Shown here: positions 44,340-55,115 of the stretch, one piece after another | Layout of the letters: the number at the start of each line of letters is the position of its first letter | How positions within the stretch are numbered: position 1 is the first letter of the stretch | Source of the DNA: Magnaporthiopsis rhizophila | Lineage: Eukaryota > Ascomycota > Sordariomycetes > Magnaporthales > Magnaporthaceae | Direction of reading: 5' to 3' | Assembly: GCA_003049465.1 (NCBI GenBank) | Contig: PYSS01000013.1 | Coordinates: forward strand, 62,001-126,000 | DNA length: 64,000 bases | The notes under the pieces: generated by a model | What the model was told of the DNA's origin: nothing | The model's database searches: none | The model's input: the letters and a program-made list of their open reading frames with translations, nothing else | Program-made: the position numbers and the translations under genes

Positions 44340-47300
44340 CTAGACCAGCTCGGCCGCGGCACCGCCAATGGCCAGCTTGCCCGTCTCCTTGACCTTGGTC
44401 TGGAACGTGATCTTCTTGCCGTCCCTCCACATCTCGGTCACGAGCGTCTGGCCGGGGAGGACGACGCCGGCGAAGCGGACCTTGATGTTCTTGACGGGGC
44501 CGAACTTTTCGTACACGGCCTTGCCGGCGATGCCAAAGAAGCACAGGCCGTGCAGGATGGGCATCTTGAAGCCGCCGACCTTGGCGAACGCGGGGTCGAC
44601 GTGGAGCGGGCTGAAGGAGTGTCCGAGTCAGCAAAAAGATGGATTTCTCATCTCGTCGTCCATTTTTCTCATCTGCACTTACTTGTAGTCACCGCTCAGG
44701 CGGTAGACGCATGCCTGTTCCTCCGTCGTCTTCTCCTCGACGACAACGTCGGGCATGCGCTGGGGCGGCTTGTTGGCGGCCGTGGCGGCGCCCCTGTCGG
44801 CGCCCTTCTTGGGCCCGCCGAAGCCGCCGCAGCCGCGGAGGAAGACGGTGGACTCGTTGTAAAAGACCTCCTCGCCCGTCTCGGCGTTGACCGTCGAGAC
44901 GCCGCTCTTGAGCACGGCGGCGTTGCCCTTGTCCACCACCTCGAGCAGGCGGCCGTACGACGTCAGGCGGCCCGACGTCGGGATCGGGTACTTCTTGATC
45001 TCGAGGAACTGCTCGCCGTGCAGCAACATCATGGGGTTGAAGTTGGGCACCACCTCGTCAAACGTGAAGGGCATCTCGGCGTCGAACTGCGGGATCACAC
45101 CAAACGTCGGCAGCACCTGGAAATCCTCGGCGCCCTCGCTGTGTTGCGAAACCACGTTAGCATGCTGCGTGTTGCTTTCCTCGGCTCGCTGCGATCACGG
45201 TTGAGCAGACGGATACACTTACAAGACGTATTTCAGGTCTGTCTTCTTGGCACCGATGCCCAGGTTGTACAGAATCGAGTCACGGTCCGTGTAGCGGAAC
45301 TCGGTGCCCTTGGGCTCAGCCTTCTTGGCCCGCTCGATGGCCTCGAGATGCTTGTTTCCGGACGAGGACGAAGCGTTCTATGAAGCAGATGGGCTCGAGT
45401 CAACAATGGCAAGCCCTCAGATTGTCTTCACAAGCTCTATTCTAAAAGCGCTGTTGAAAAGGCAACATATTGAAGGCCCAGGACGGATGCAGGGCAGATA
45501 TGTTTGAACAGTGAAAACCCAGCCCAAGACAGAAAATTGCGCCGGTCATACCTTGTTGCCGGACTTGTTCTCCATGTTCGCCATGATCTTTCCGATACTG
45601 TCCTGCGTTTTGGACGGGTGGTCGGCCCTGCCGTCCTCAAAGTCGACAATCTTGGCAAAGTTCTTGGCCACAGTCTCGGGGGTGAGCTTCACGTCGACGG
45701 GGAAGCCGACACCACCGCTGCGCTGCCACCTGGTCTGACCTTGCCAGCCGCTGCCGACCTCGTACAGACCGCCGGTGGGGTCCTTGGGGATCTTGTCGCT
45801 GCAGAGCGCCAGGACCAGGGGCGCAATGTACTCGGGCTTGAAGGCCTGCACAAGCTCCTCGGGGAGGATCGTCTTGGTCATGGCAGTGCCGGCGTTGGGT
45901 GCGATGGTGTTGACGTAGATGTTGTACTTGACACCCTCGAGCGCGAGCGCCCTGGAGAAACCAAGGATTGCGCATTTCTGTCGGACAAAATAGCATCATT
46001 AGCAAATTGCTCGCTCATCAAATGGCTAGCGGTGTTGCCAAACACGGATTTCTCTCAAACTTACAGCAGCCGCGTAGTTGGCTTGTCCAAAGTTGCCATA
46101 GATACCGCTCGTCGAGGTGGTGTTGACCACGCGGCCGTACTTCTGCTTCAGGAAGTACGGCCAGGCGGCCTTGGTCACCTTGTAGGTACCGCGGGCGTGG
46201 ACGTTCATGACGGGGTCCCACAGGCTGTCGTCCATGTTGGTGAAGGCCTTGTCGCGCAGGATGCCGGCGTTGTTGATGACAATATCGATGCGGCCAAAAG
46301 CGTCGATGGCGGCCTTGACGACGGCATCGCCATCCTCGGCAGACGCCTTGACGCCCACGGCCTTGCCGCCCATGGCCTTGATCTCGTTGACGACGCCGTC
46401 CGGGTTCATAAGGTCGTTGACGACAACCGAAGCGCCGCCCTTGGCAAAGGCCAGGCAGTAGGCTCGGCCGATGCCAGCACCGCCGCCGGTGACGAGGGCA
46501 ACGCGGCCCTTGAAGTCGACATCCTCGCCCTTGTCGTTGGGACCCAGCTTGACCGACTCCTCAAGCAGGGTGACGAAATCATTGGGGCCTGAGGGGTACT
46601 GAGGGTTGGAGAAGTCGGTGACCTTGTTCCAGCCCTTGATGACGGCGCCGGGGGTGTAGCTCTCGTCACACTTGAGCAGCAGGCCGCTCGAGCGCTCCCA
46701 CCTCAGCTTGGCGGCATGGCCACCGCCAACCTCGTAGATGCCGCCCGTCTCTTGCGTGTTGCTCTTGTGGGTGAGGACGGCCACCAGCGGCACGACCCAC
46801 TCGGGCTTCATAAGCTCCAGCACGTCGGGCGGCATGACGGTCTCGGTCATGCGGCTGGCGGCGACGGGGGCGATGACATTGGCCAGGATGCCGTACTTGA
46901 CGCCCTCCTTGGCCAGGGTCTCGGTGAAGCCGACCATGGCCAGCTTGGCGGCAGAGTAGTTGGCCTGGCCGAAGTTGCCGAACAGACCGGCGGCCGAGGC
47001 CGTGTTGATGACGCGGCCGTACTTTTGTTTCCTGAAGTGCGGCCAGGCGGCGCGCGTGCACTTGTACGAGCCCCTGACGTGGACCTTGAAGATCAGATCC
47101 CAGTCGGCATCCTTCATGTTCTTGAAGCTGACGTCGCGGAGGATACCGGCGTTGTTGATCAGCACGTCGATGCGGCCGAAGGACTTGATGGCCGTCTCGA
47201 TGATCTTGTCGCCATCCTCGACCGAGTTGTAGTTTGCGACAGCCTTGCCGCCCGCGGCCTTGATCTCGTTTACCACAATATCGGCAGCCTGCGGTTGAGC

Positions 47301-47529
47301 TGGTGGTTAGCACCGCGGTGGCCGTACTAAACGTGCACTCTTCCATAGCAGGACAAGACCGTCTACTCACCCTAGTCGAGTTGCCCTCGCCCTTGAACGA
47401 GCCGCCGAGGTCGTTGACGACAACGCTGGCTCCCCTGCTTCCAAAGAAGGTCGCGTAGGCCTTGCCCAGACCACCGCCGGCGCCGGTGACAACGACAACC
47501 TGGCCGTCAAAACGCAGCTCTTCAGCCAT
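44340..47529 (-). CDS. FOX2: Peroxisomal multifunctional beta-oxidation enzyme (hydratase/3-hydroxyacyl-CoA dehydrogenase)
   Basis: Six exons: 47371-47529, 46065-47288, 45552-45977, 45223-45377, 44683-45138, 44340-44610, giving 896 aa. FOX2 hydrates trans-2-enoyl-CoA and oxidises the D-3-hydroxyacyl-CoA during peroxisomal fatty-acid breakdown. Two SDR dehydrogenase domains are visible. The first is at about 1-300, with TGAGGGLGKAY, NNAGILRD and active-site Tyr164/Lys168 in NYSAAK. The second is at about 310-600, with TGGGAGIGRAY, NNAGILRD and Tyr458/Lys462 in NYAAAK, split by the exon 2/3 junction. The C-terminal hydratase-2 (MaoC hot-dog) domain has SGDYNPLHVDPAFA and ILHGLCFFG. All junctions restore conserved sequence (for example YVF-EGAEDFQV, SGDYN-PLHVDP). 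The protein ends AAAELV, not SKL-like, so the expected peroxisome signal is absent. Intron 3 (174 nt) is the least certain. Confidence 0.94.
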
Positions 47530-47830
47530 TGTGTATGTGTGTTTTCCCGCGCGGCGGCGATTTGGGGTGTGGTGAGGAAGGTGTGGCTGGGGGAATCTTC
47601 GCGAGAGCTCGAATTGACGAATTAGGTTGTTTTCAGGACCCGAACCTGACTGAATGGCGGTGGGCGGTGGGCGGTGTTGGGCTTCTAAAGATCTCGGGCT
47701 TGAAGGGAAAGGATGAAGCTTGTGAAAGAAGCGTGCTGCCGAGTCGTATGTATTGTACTCGACAGCTCGACGTGGAAGCGCAGGTGATAGGCACTTCGCT
47801 TCGGCAAATCGAGGTGGAGGTTGCGTTAAG

Positions 47831-47836
47831 CCGAGG
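47831..47836 (-). promoter_or_regulatory. CCTCGG motif upstream of FOX2
   Basis: CCTCGG, read on the FOX2 coding strand about 300 bases upstream of its start, is the core bound by the fatty-acid regulators FarA/FarB in Aspergillus. A second copy lies at 48456-48461. A six-base motif can occur by chance at this density, so the function is tentative. Confidence 0.35.
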
Positions 47837-48455
47837 CTTCCCCAGACTGGAACCAGCCGCCCCAGCGACCGCCCCACAGGTCCCAGCACCGAGCAGAGGC
47901 GGCGGCACTAGCCAATCCTGGGGGCTGAGGCGGCAGGAAGGCGTTGGCGCAGAGCTGGGAATTCACATGCCAGCTGCGACGGAGCAAATTCCAGTTACTA
48001 AAGGTAAAGAGCCGACTGAATTGAGCTCGCTCGTTGACGGGAAGACTAGAAGTTACACGGCCAGGTCATGAGACCAGCAACACAGACAAAGCAAAAACAT
48101 GCACTTTGCGCTTTATGCCGGTGATATTTGCCATAGCCAACCTGGATGAAACGGTGTGCGGGAAAATCAATTCTCCCATATATAAAAGTTCAAGGTGTAA
48201 TTTCCCCTATGCTTCTGGCTTGCCATATTTTTACCCCAAACTGTGCCGCACCAGCGCCCACATACGTCACTCGGGAGCATGCGCCCGATCCTGGGAGCCG
48301 ATTGTTCCAAGCCGCAGTAGGCAAGCCCCATTGAGGCCATTGAAAACCAGACCAGAAAGCGGAAGGCGCTGGCCCCACAACATGTTATGTCGTCAGCGCC
48401 GGGCTGCTGGGACGGGAAGAAGCAACGGAAGCATGGATGGGAGGATGCCACTCGG

Positions 48456-48461
48456 CCTCGG
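48456..48461 (+). promoter_or_regulatory. CCTCGG motif, second copy
   Basis: This is the second CCTCGG core between FOX2 and the TDA10-like gene, about 925 bases from the FOX2 start and about 125 bases from the TDA10-like start. It could therefore serve either gene or none. Confidence 0.25.
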
Positions 48462-48583
48462 ACTATGTAGAAACAAACTGCAACGCCGCCGCCACTGCCG
48501 TTTGCCGAAGCCGAAGGCCCCAGTTCAGTAAACAAAAAAGGTCAAGTCCCCAGAGTCGCAAATCAGCAACCATCTGAAAAATA

Positions 48584-49749
48584 ATGTCGGCAATCATATC
48601 GTCAACCACGCCAGACGCGCCCCTGCAGTCCCGCATAGTCGACGACAAGTCCCCAATATGCATCCCCTTCATCCTGGACCGCCTCGCGGCCTGGCGCAAG
48701 GAGCAGGAGGAGAAGTTGCAGCAGCAGGAGGACGGCGCCGGGGAGCCTAGACGGCCCTTCATAATCGGCCTCAACGGCGTGCAGGGCGTGGGCAAGACGA
48801 CTCTGGTCCGGGCGCTGGCCGAGACGCTGCAGCAACGCGAGATGCTCCGGACCCTGGTCGTCAGCATAGACGACTTTTACCTGACGCACTCGGCCCAGCT
48901 GGTTCTGGCCGAGGCGCACCCGGACAACTCGCTGGTGCAATACAGGGGAGAGCCGGGTACGTAGTGTGTGCGTGCTGCTTGGGTTTCTTTTGCTGCCACG
49001 ATGCCCGGGAAATTGGGTGATGTAGTTGAGGAAGGGCGAGTTTAGTTCAACCTTTACATGGTAGAGTGGAATAAATATAACCGGCACAAAAAAATCTAAC
49101 ACGTCGATAAAAAGGCACGCACGACATCGACCTCCTCACAACCTTCTTTGCCGCCATCCGCCAAGGCCGTCCAACCAAGGTCCCGCAGTACGACAAGGCC
49201 GCCTTCAACGGGCTCGGCGACCGCGTGCCCGAGTCGCAGTGGCGCATCGTCAACGAGTCGCCCGACTCGACGATCCAAGTCGTCCTGATCGAGGGGTGGT
49301 GCGTCGGCTTCCGCGCCCTGCCGGAGGCCGAGGTCGAGGCCCGGTGGCGGCGCGGCGCCGGAATGAGCGGCGGCCGGACGACGCTGCACATGCACAAGCT
49401 CGAGCACCTGCAGCTCGTCAACGCGAACCTGCGCCACTACGACGCGGCCGTCACGGACCTCCTCGACGCGTTTGTGCACGTCGACGCGGAGGACCTGAGT
49501 TGCGTCTACGGCTGGCGCCTAGAGCAGGAGGCGCAGCTGCGCAGGGAGAGAGGCGGCGGTAGTGCCGGTGGTGCCGGTGCTGGTATGACTGACGAACAGG
49601 TGGTGCGCTTCGTCGACGCCTACTTCCCGGCCTACGAGCTCTTCTCCGACGGCGTCAGGGCAGGCGTCCTGCTCCCCAGCCGACCGGGTTTCCAGCTCAG
49701 GTTGGTGGTGGATAAAGACAGGCGGGTTAAGGAGTCGATTGTGCTGTGA
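48584..49749 (+). CDS. TDA10: P-loop kinase of the TDA10/glycerate-kinase-like family
   Basis: Two exons, 48584-48956 and 49115-49749, giving 335 aa. The Walker A motif GVQGVGKTT lies at about residues 65-73 after FIIGLN. It is followed by VVSIDDFYLTH, the Walker-B-like segment typical of the phosphoribulokinase/uridine-kinase fold. Then come QYRGEPGTHDIDLL, VLIEGWCVGFRAL and LEHLQLVNANLRHYD. This order matches yeast Tda10 (YGR205W), an ATP-binding protein resembling D-glycerate 3-kinase. The substrate is not established, so 'kinase' is by fold. The splice joins EPG to THDIDL in frame, and the intron (158 nt) ends in AAG after a CTAAC branch site only about 20 bases away. A short Gly/Ala-rich insert (GGGSAGGAGAG) precedes the last conserved block. 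Confidence 0.88.
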
Positions 49750-50187
49750 TGGGAGCAAAGAGATGCCGTTTATCATGAATTAGTGATTAGTTTCCTTGTT
49801 TAGTTGCTAGCTCTGCAAAAAGGAGTCAGCGTAGGTAGCCATTCCAAGCAACAGGCCGGTCGATATGCTCCGGTCCGTGCCAGATACCCCTTGCAGGCCC
49901 GTGGTACCTGCGCCTAGCTATCGTGCTGCAAGATGGCCTCCCCAGATAAGAAGATATAATGCCACCCTCCGGTCCCGGATTAGCCGGCTTTTATAGCTGG
50001 TCGTAAATCGTCATTAGGTGAGTTTAGATAGAGAAAACAGGAAAAGAGCAAGGACAAGGAAAGGAACATATGGGTGCAGCCGACGCATTTTCTCGGCCTG
50101 GTCCCAAGACACGCCCCCGCCATCTTTCTGCACGAATACAGAACAAGCAACATCAGTCCTGATCAAAGCAATTAGTACCCATATTAA
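49750..50187. other. Convergent spacer TDA10-like/Ecm11-domain gene
   Basis: This holds the 3' flanks of two converging genes. No motif or coding region stands out. Confidence 0.5.
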
Positions 50188-52011
50188 TTAGAGGTCAATC
50201 TCCTTATCCTTCATCATAATCTCGCCTTCTTGCTTGAGGCTGAGGAGGGTTCGTTCGATATACTCCGTCTTTCCCCTGATAAGTTCCTCGCGCGCCGACA
50301 CTTGTTCCTCGTACTGGGCCGTGATCTTGCGCTTGTCACGACGGGCCTTCTTGATCTTGCCGACAATCTCGCCGAACCGCTCCAGGAACCAGTCGCCGCA
50401 CTCGTCCCACTCCGTCATCGAGACCTGGGTGAAGAACTGATGCTGCGCGTCCTCGTCCTGGCCCTGGTAGTGCTCCAATCTCTCTGTCAGGCTATCGCCT
50501 GACGATGGCTGCTTCGCCTGTTGCAATGCGGTCCTCGCCGGGTCGTGGTCGAAGGGCTCGGACCGCAGCTCCGAGTAGTCCATCTGATGGAGCATATGAT
50601 CATCATAATCTAGACTCAGGCGCCGCTTCTTTGCTGGCGGCGGCGGCGGTGGCGGGCCCATCTTGCCGCGACTGCCGTTCGCGCGGGTGGCAGAGACGGG
50701 CCGGATGCCGTTCGTGGTCTGGATGGCCGGCGGGGGCTGTCTTGTCTTGGAAGCAGCCTTGGTGGGACTGTCTGGCCGCTGCCCGTTCGGGGGACGCGCA
50801 TGCAGCGTCACGGTTGCCTCCTCGCCTTGGGACGGCGGATCGCTGATGTTGTCGTCGTCGACGTCCTCGGGCGCCGTCCTCTGGTCCGGTGGGTCGATGC
50901 TGTAGAACTGCGGGGAGCGCTGATGGGCAAGGCCCCTGGTGTCCGAGTCCATTCCCAGTCGCCCGATATCGTCACGGGCCCTACTATAGGGCTCTGGAGA
51001 GCCGCTAAAGCGGCGGTCTTGGCGTGAATACACCGAGCTTGCTCTCTTGTCCCTGCTGTCTTGAGTATCTCTGCTGACGTCTCTGTTAGGTCTGATAGAC
51101 AACTTGCTATGTTTGAGTGGGTGCTCCAGCCTCTTGGGGGTCGTTTCGTAGTCTGTGTTTTCTACGTAGGGGTCCTCCTCGGCAGCCTGACCTGCCTCTA
51201 CGAGGATGCCGCTTTGCACACTGCTGTCCAAAGTTGTCACGCTGGGGCCCGGGCCGCGGCTGTGGTCAACGACCTTGAGGAGGCCGCCGTCGCCAATGAC
51301 GAAGGGCGGATGATCTAGATCATCTGCTGATGGGAGTTGTGCCCTGACAGGCTCGCTCCTCGGCGGTAGCGGACGACGTGGAGGAGCCGGAAGAGCAGAA
51401 GTAGGAGGAGCCGGAAGAGCAGATGTGGGAGGAGGGTGACGCGGCTCATAGGTCGTTACCGCCGGCCTGCGGATATGTCCCGTCACAGAGTGGGCGTCGC
51501 TCTCCAGAAGCGAGTTAACGGTAGAGTCCTCCCATGCGTCGTGCTGCCCCCGGGTAGCCGTGACGGCGTTGCCATTGGCTGGGGGTGCATGGACACGATT
51601 TCCGTCCGAATTCGTACGCCGGTGTAGCCCGAAAGAATGCGTGGTAGCGGGCGCCGATGCAGGCTGATTCAGTGTGTACCGAGCCAGCTTAGGGATGGGA
51701 AGCTTGGCAGCCTCAAATGTTTGCTGCCTAGATGCCGCACGGGGAGGCGAAGCCAGGACGCGCTGTTGATTCCGTGGTGGTTGAGTTTGCTGCTGTTGCT
51801 GCTGCTGCTGTTGCTGTGTGTGTGGCGGTGTTGGCTGTTGCGGCTGCTGTTTGTGCTGGGGGGGCAGGTGCTGTGCTTGTTGCGGTTGTTGTTGCTGCCG
51901 CTGCTGCGTCAAGTCGTGGCTCACAGCCCGTGGGCTCCCTGGGGCGCTGTTCCCCTTGGACTCGGGACGTCGATGAATGTAGCTCAGCATTTTGGTGGCG
52001 GGCGAGGGCAT
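50188..52011 (-). CDS. Ecm11-domain protein with polyglutamine N-terminal region
   Basis: A frame of 607 aa from the ATG at 52011; the frame is open to 52101, which would add 30 residues, and another ATG is at 51990. The C-terminal 80 residues carry the only conserved block: FFTQVSMTEWDECGDWFLERF followed by a basic coiled-coil (IKKARRDKRKITAQYEEQVSAREE) and a closing helix. This agrees with the Ecm11 C-terminal domain; yeast Ecm11 is a SUMO-modified component of the meiotic synaptonemal complex. The rest is disordered. It has a Gln-rich tract of broken Q runs coded by CAG/CAA (about 51790-51905), a perfect duplicated PPTSALPA unit (about 51380-51430), and a proline run (PPPPPPP) before a basic KKRRLS, possibly a nuclear signal. 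A role in meiosis is inferred from the domain only. Confidence 0.78.
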   Translation of the reverse strand: MPSPATKMLSYIHRRPESKGNSAPGSPRAVSHDLTQQRQQQQPQQAQHLPPQHKQQPQQPTPPHTQQQQQQQQQQTQPPRNQQRVLASPPRAASRQQTFEAAKLPIPKLARYTLNQPASAPATTHSFGLHRRTNSDGNRVHAPPANGNAVTATRGQHDAWEDSTVNSLLESDAHSVTGHIRRPAVTTYEPRHPPPTSALPAPPTSALPAPPRRPLPPRSEPVRAQLPSADDLDHPPFVIGDGGLLKVVDHSRGPGPSVTTLDSSVQSGILVEAGQAAEEDPYVENTDYETTPKRLEHPLKHSKLSIRPNRDVSRDTQDSRDKRASSVYSRQDRRFSGSPEPYSRARDDIGRLGMDSDTRGLAHQRSPQFYSIDPPDQRTAPEDVDDDNISDPPSQGEEATVTLHARPPNGQRPDSPTKAASKTRQPPPAIQTTNGIRPVSATRANGSRGKMGPPPPPPPAKKRRLSLDYDDHMLHQMDYSELRSEPFDHDPARTALQQAKQPSSGDSLTERLEHYQGQDEDAQHQFFTQVSMTEWDECGDWFLERFGEIVGKIKKARRDKRKITAQYEEQVSAREELIRGKTEYIERTLLSLKQEGEIMMKDKEIDL

Positions 52012-53845
52012 CACGCCCGGCAGACAAAGGCAGCGTGCCTCAGGCGTAGCCACGTGCAACGCCTTTGCTGGTGTCTTGAAAAGGCGTTTGTTTACCCTCA
52101 CGATTTGCAGTGCGAGTTCGTGGGGTGAAACCAGGGCCTCGGCCGGTAGCGAGGACGATCACCAGACCAAGGAGTCAGAGGGCAACATGTGGACGGCGAT
52201 GGTTCAGGATCGGGTCGGCATGCCCGATTTCCTGCCTAGGTACTTATGTGTGGGCAGACGGGATGAAAATGCATGCGCAGTTGGGCTCAGACGTGCTGTT
52301 TTTGTCCTGCTGCCCACGCGGAGAATTTGGGTCGAGATGGATGCCTTCCGCTCTGGGGAAGTTGAGCCTGGCAGGCAAACAGGGGGCTGGTCGCGAAGCG
52401 CAGGAGCCAAGCCGTCGTGATTCCACTGAAGCAATCAGCGATCGAGGTTGAGATTCTCAAAATCAGGTGAGCTGCGGCCGGCAGGGGTCAATTGGCCAGG
52501 CCAAGAACAGCTGGGGGTGCTTTCAGTTCAGTTGATTGAAGGGCGGTGCAGGCTTCCGGCTCAGCGTTGCACGGGCCGGACAGGTTGACTGGCCAGCGCC
52601 CCCAGCCCATGACAACCAGGCTGCAGGCGGGTGGGGACTTTCTCTGGCCAGCCTGGATCTGCGCGCCACTCAGAGGCTCCAATTGCCCCCCACCAGCGAC
52701 GTCGGCTCTTTTCTGACAGGTCGCCTCAAGTTTGGGCTCAAAGCCTCCCATCCTCGGGCCATTTATGGACTGCCGCCTCCAATCAACGATGCCCAAGACG
52801 TCGATTTTGGGGGAGGATGGGCCGGCAGCTGCATGCGCGCCGCATCTGATTGACAAATTGGTCAAAACGACCCTTTTGGATCGCTCGCCAACGGCTGCGG
52901 CAACTCTGCATGCAACCCGACCTATCCCACCTGCTCAATGCCCGGAACTGCCCCCCAGGCCTCGCGGCGGACTCGTGGTTCTTTGCTGGGGCCTGGCCGA
53001 TGCCTGGCGGCGCCGAACTGTGGCGCCTCCTCCCGTCCCACAGGCTTCTAGCCCGCCGCCCTTTGCCTGGGGAAAAAAGGTTCGTTGGGCCGTCATACAT
53101 AATCGGAAAGACTTCCAGCCGCGAGCGAGATCTGCGGACGGCCACTCGGAAACGCAAGCGTTGCACAGACGCTAGGCGCCACGATGTCGGTCTCGATTCT
53201 GGAAGCTGGCTGCTTTTGGCGCAGTGCAGCCCCGACCTGAGTCCGGCCCAGAAGCCAAGCTCGTTGGGCTGCGAGGCCGCCTGTGCATGGAGACAAGGCG
53301 GCAGCTACAATATTGCCCGACCTCGACCGGTTTGCAGTAGTACGGGGCGGGGATGTAACCTTGGCGTCCTGCACCGGCTTATTCGCAAGGGATGAGGCTC
53401 GCTCTTTTCGGCCGGCATGCAACCTCTTCAGATGGCATGTACCTGGTAGCTAGGTACTCAAGCCAAAGATTGTCCACCACTCGTTGACATGATACAAAGC
53501 GGCATGAGCGATAAATCCTGGTTCTGCCCATAGTAAATCCGGCATGCCGCGGACAACGTTTTCAGTGTCGATGAGTCTCGGACAGTCGGGCAGTGCGATG
53601 AATGTGTTAGAAGGTACCTCTAACAGATAAGATAAAAGACACTTTTTTGGCCTCCAGGTCGCCCCCCAACTTCGTCCCCACATTTGCATGGTGGGGTGCC
53701 TTCCTGCTGGCTGGATTTCCAATCATTCAACACCCCTCTGACATGCCTCGGTCGTCAAAGAACGACAAAACGTCGCAATAAACGCGCAGACTGGATCGCA
53801 GAAATCACAGGAAACTGGGCAGCAATTGCACAGCGAGACGCAGAG
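52012..53845. other. Divergent spacer Ecm11-domain gene/NBP35
   Basis: About 1.8 kb holding both promoters. The longest frame (52850-53395, plus strand) has no recognisable motif and overlaps frames on the other strand. The NBP35 reading frame is open for about 160 bases before its chosen start. Confidence 0.5.
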
Positions 53846-54877
53846 ATGTCACCCACACTCGAAGCGCCGGAGCCGGTTCAGGATGTGCTGGCCAACCCGC
53901 TCAAGGCCAAGCCTCAGCTCGTTGCGCCGGAACCGGAGCACTGCCCGGGGCCAGAGTCCGAGAAGGCCGGGATGGCCGACTCGTGCGCCGGCTGTCCGAA
54001 CCAGCAGATCTGCGCGTCGGCGCCCAAGGGCCCAGACCCCGACATACCCCTCATCTCGGCCCGCCTCTCGGGCGTCCGGCACAAGATCCTCGTGCTGAGC
54101 GGAAAGGGCGGCGTGGGGAAGTCGACCTTCACCAGTCTCATGGCGCACGCCTTCGCAACGAACCCGGACAACAGTGTCGGCATCATGGACACGGACATAT
54201 GCGGCCCCAGTATCCCAAAGATGATGGGGGCCGAGGCCGAGACGATACACATCAGCGGCGCCGGCTGGTCGCCCGTCTACGTCATGGACAACCTGGGCGT
54301 CATGAGCATACAGTTCATGCTCCCCAACCGCGACGACGCCATCATATGGAGGGGTCCCAAGAAGAACGGCCTCATCAAGCAGTTTCTCAAAGACGTCGAG
54401 TGGGGCGACCTGGACTTTCTCCTCGTCGACACGCCGCCTGGCACCAGCGACGAGCACCTCAGCGTCAACACCTTCCTTCGGGAAAGCGGTATAGACGGCG
54501 CGGTCGTCGTCACCACCCCGCAGGAGGTCGCCCTGCTGGACGTCCGCAAGGAGATCGACTTTTGCCGCAAGGCCGGCATCAGGGTTCTGGGCCTTGTCGA
54601 AAACATGAGCGGTTTCGTCTGTCCCGGCTGCAAGCACGAGAGTCAGATCTTCCGCGCCACAACCGGAGGCGGCAGGGCTCTGGCCAAGGAAATGGGCATC
54701 CGTTTCCTGGGCTCTGTTCCGCTGGACCCGCAGATCGGTATGGCCTGCGACTACGGGGAGAGCTTCTTCGACAGCTTCCCGGACAGCCCGACCTGCGCTT
54801 CCCTGGAGAGGGTTGTGAGGGAGCTTGCCGAGGAGCTCGGATTGGCTCCCGATAGCATCTTGCCTCCCAAAGCATGA
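53846..54877 (+). CDS. NBP35: Cytosolic Fe-S cluster assembly factor NBP35
   Basis: An intronless 343-aa protein. Nbp35 is a P-loop ATPase that, with Cfd1, scaffolds 4Fe-4S clusters for cytosolic and nuclear proteins. The N-terminal ferredoxin-like cysteines Cys33, Cys47, Cys50 and Cys56 (HCPG...SCAGCPNQQIC) distinguish NBP35 from CFD1, which lacks them. The deviant Walker A motif is LSGKGGVGKST (residues 84-94). DTDICGPSIPKMMG, LVDTPPGTSDEHLS and TTPQEVALLDVRKE are the other nucleotide-binding blocks. The C-terminal FVCPGC (Cys259, Cys262) is the bridging-cluster motif. All cluster ligands and the ATPase residues are present. The start at 53846 is chosen because it gives the usual N-terminal length; upstream codons in frame are not conserved in character. 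Confidence 0.96.
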   Translation: MSPTLEAPEPVQDVLANPLKAKPQLVAPEPEHCPGPESEKAGMADSCAGCPNQQICASAPKGPDPDIPLISARLSGVRHKILVLSGKGGVGKSTFTSLMAHAFATNPDNSVGIMDTDICGPSIPKMMGAEAETIHISGAGWSPVYVMDNLGVMSIQFMLPNRDDAIIWRGPKKNGLIKQFLKDVEWGDLDFLLVDTPPGTSDEHLSVNTFLRESGIDGAVVVTTPQEVALLDVRKEIDFCRKAGIRVLGLVENMSGFVCPGCKHESQIFRATTGGGRALAKEMGIRFLGSVPLDPQIGMACDYGESFFDSFPDSPTCASLERVVRELAEELGLAPDSILPPKA

Positions 54878-55115
54878 ACCAAAGGGAGAAAGAACAGTCA
54901 AACGCTCAAACGCAACACGTCGATTATGAACCCGCGAACTCGTGGAGAGACTATCAAAGAAAAGGGAAACAGCGACAGGCGCCCGTCATATGCGCTGCGC
55001 TTCTCCAGAGACCCAGACCAGACCAGCCGCCGCGCCTCCTCGGGTGATAAGGAGCAACCCTAGATTGAGACGCCTAAAGCCTCATTCTTTCGCGAGAAAA
55101 CGAGACCGCCATACC

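Larger units (their letters stand above)
47530..48583. promoter_or_regulatory. Divergent promoter region FOX2/TDA10-like gene
   Basis: About 1.05 kb between two start codons pointing apart. It carries two CCTCGG cores (47831-47836 and 48456-48461). No coding region is supported. Confidence 0.45.

Noticed and set aside
45504..46592. 362-codon plus-strand frame
   Set aside because: Antisense shadow of FOX2, crossing a FOX2 intron; no recognisable domain.
36505..49749. Secondary-metabolite or defence gene cluster
   Set aside because: The genes (F-box, RBR ligase, FOX2, TDA10-like) are unrelated conserved cellular genes; no synthase, transporter or pathway regulator accompanies them.
51780..51910. 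Trinucleotide tandem repeat or CRISPR-like array
   Set aside because: It is an irregular CAG/CAA-coded glutamine tract within a gene, with no spacer-repeat structure.
52850..53395. 181-codon plus-strand frame upstream of NBP35
   Set aside because: Composition looks random (Trp/Cys/Arg-rich patches) and no motif is visible.
53849..54901. 350-codon minus-strand frame
   Set aside because: Antisense shadow of NBP35.
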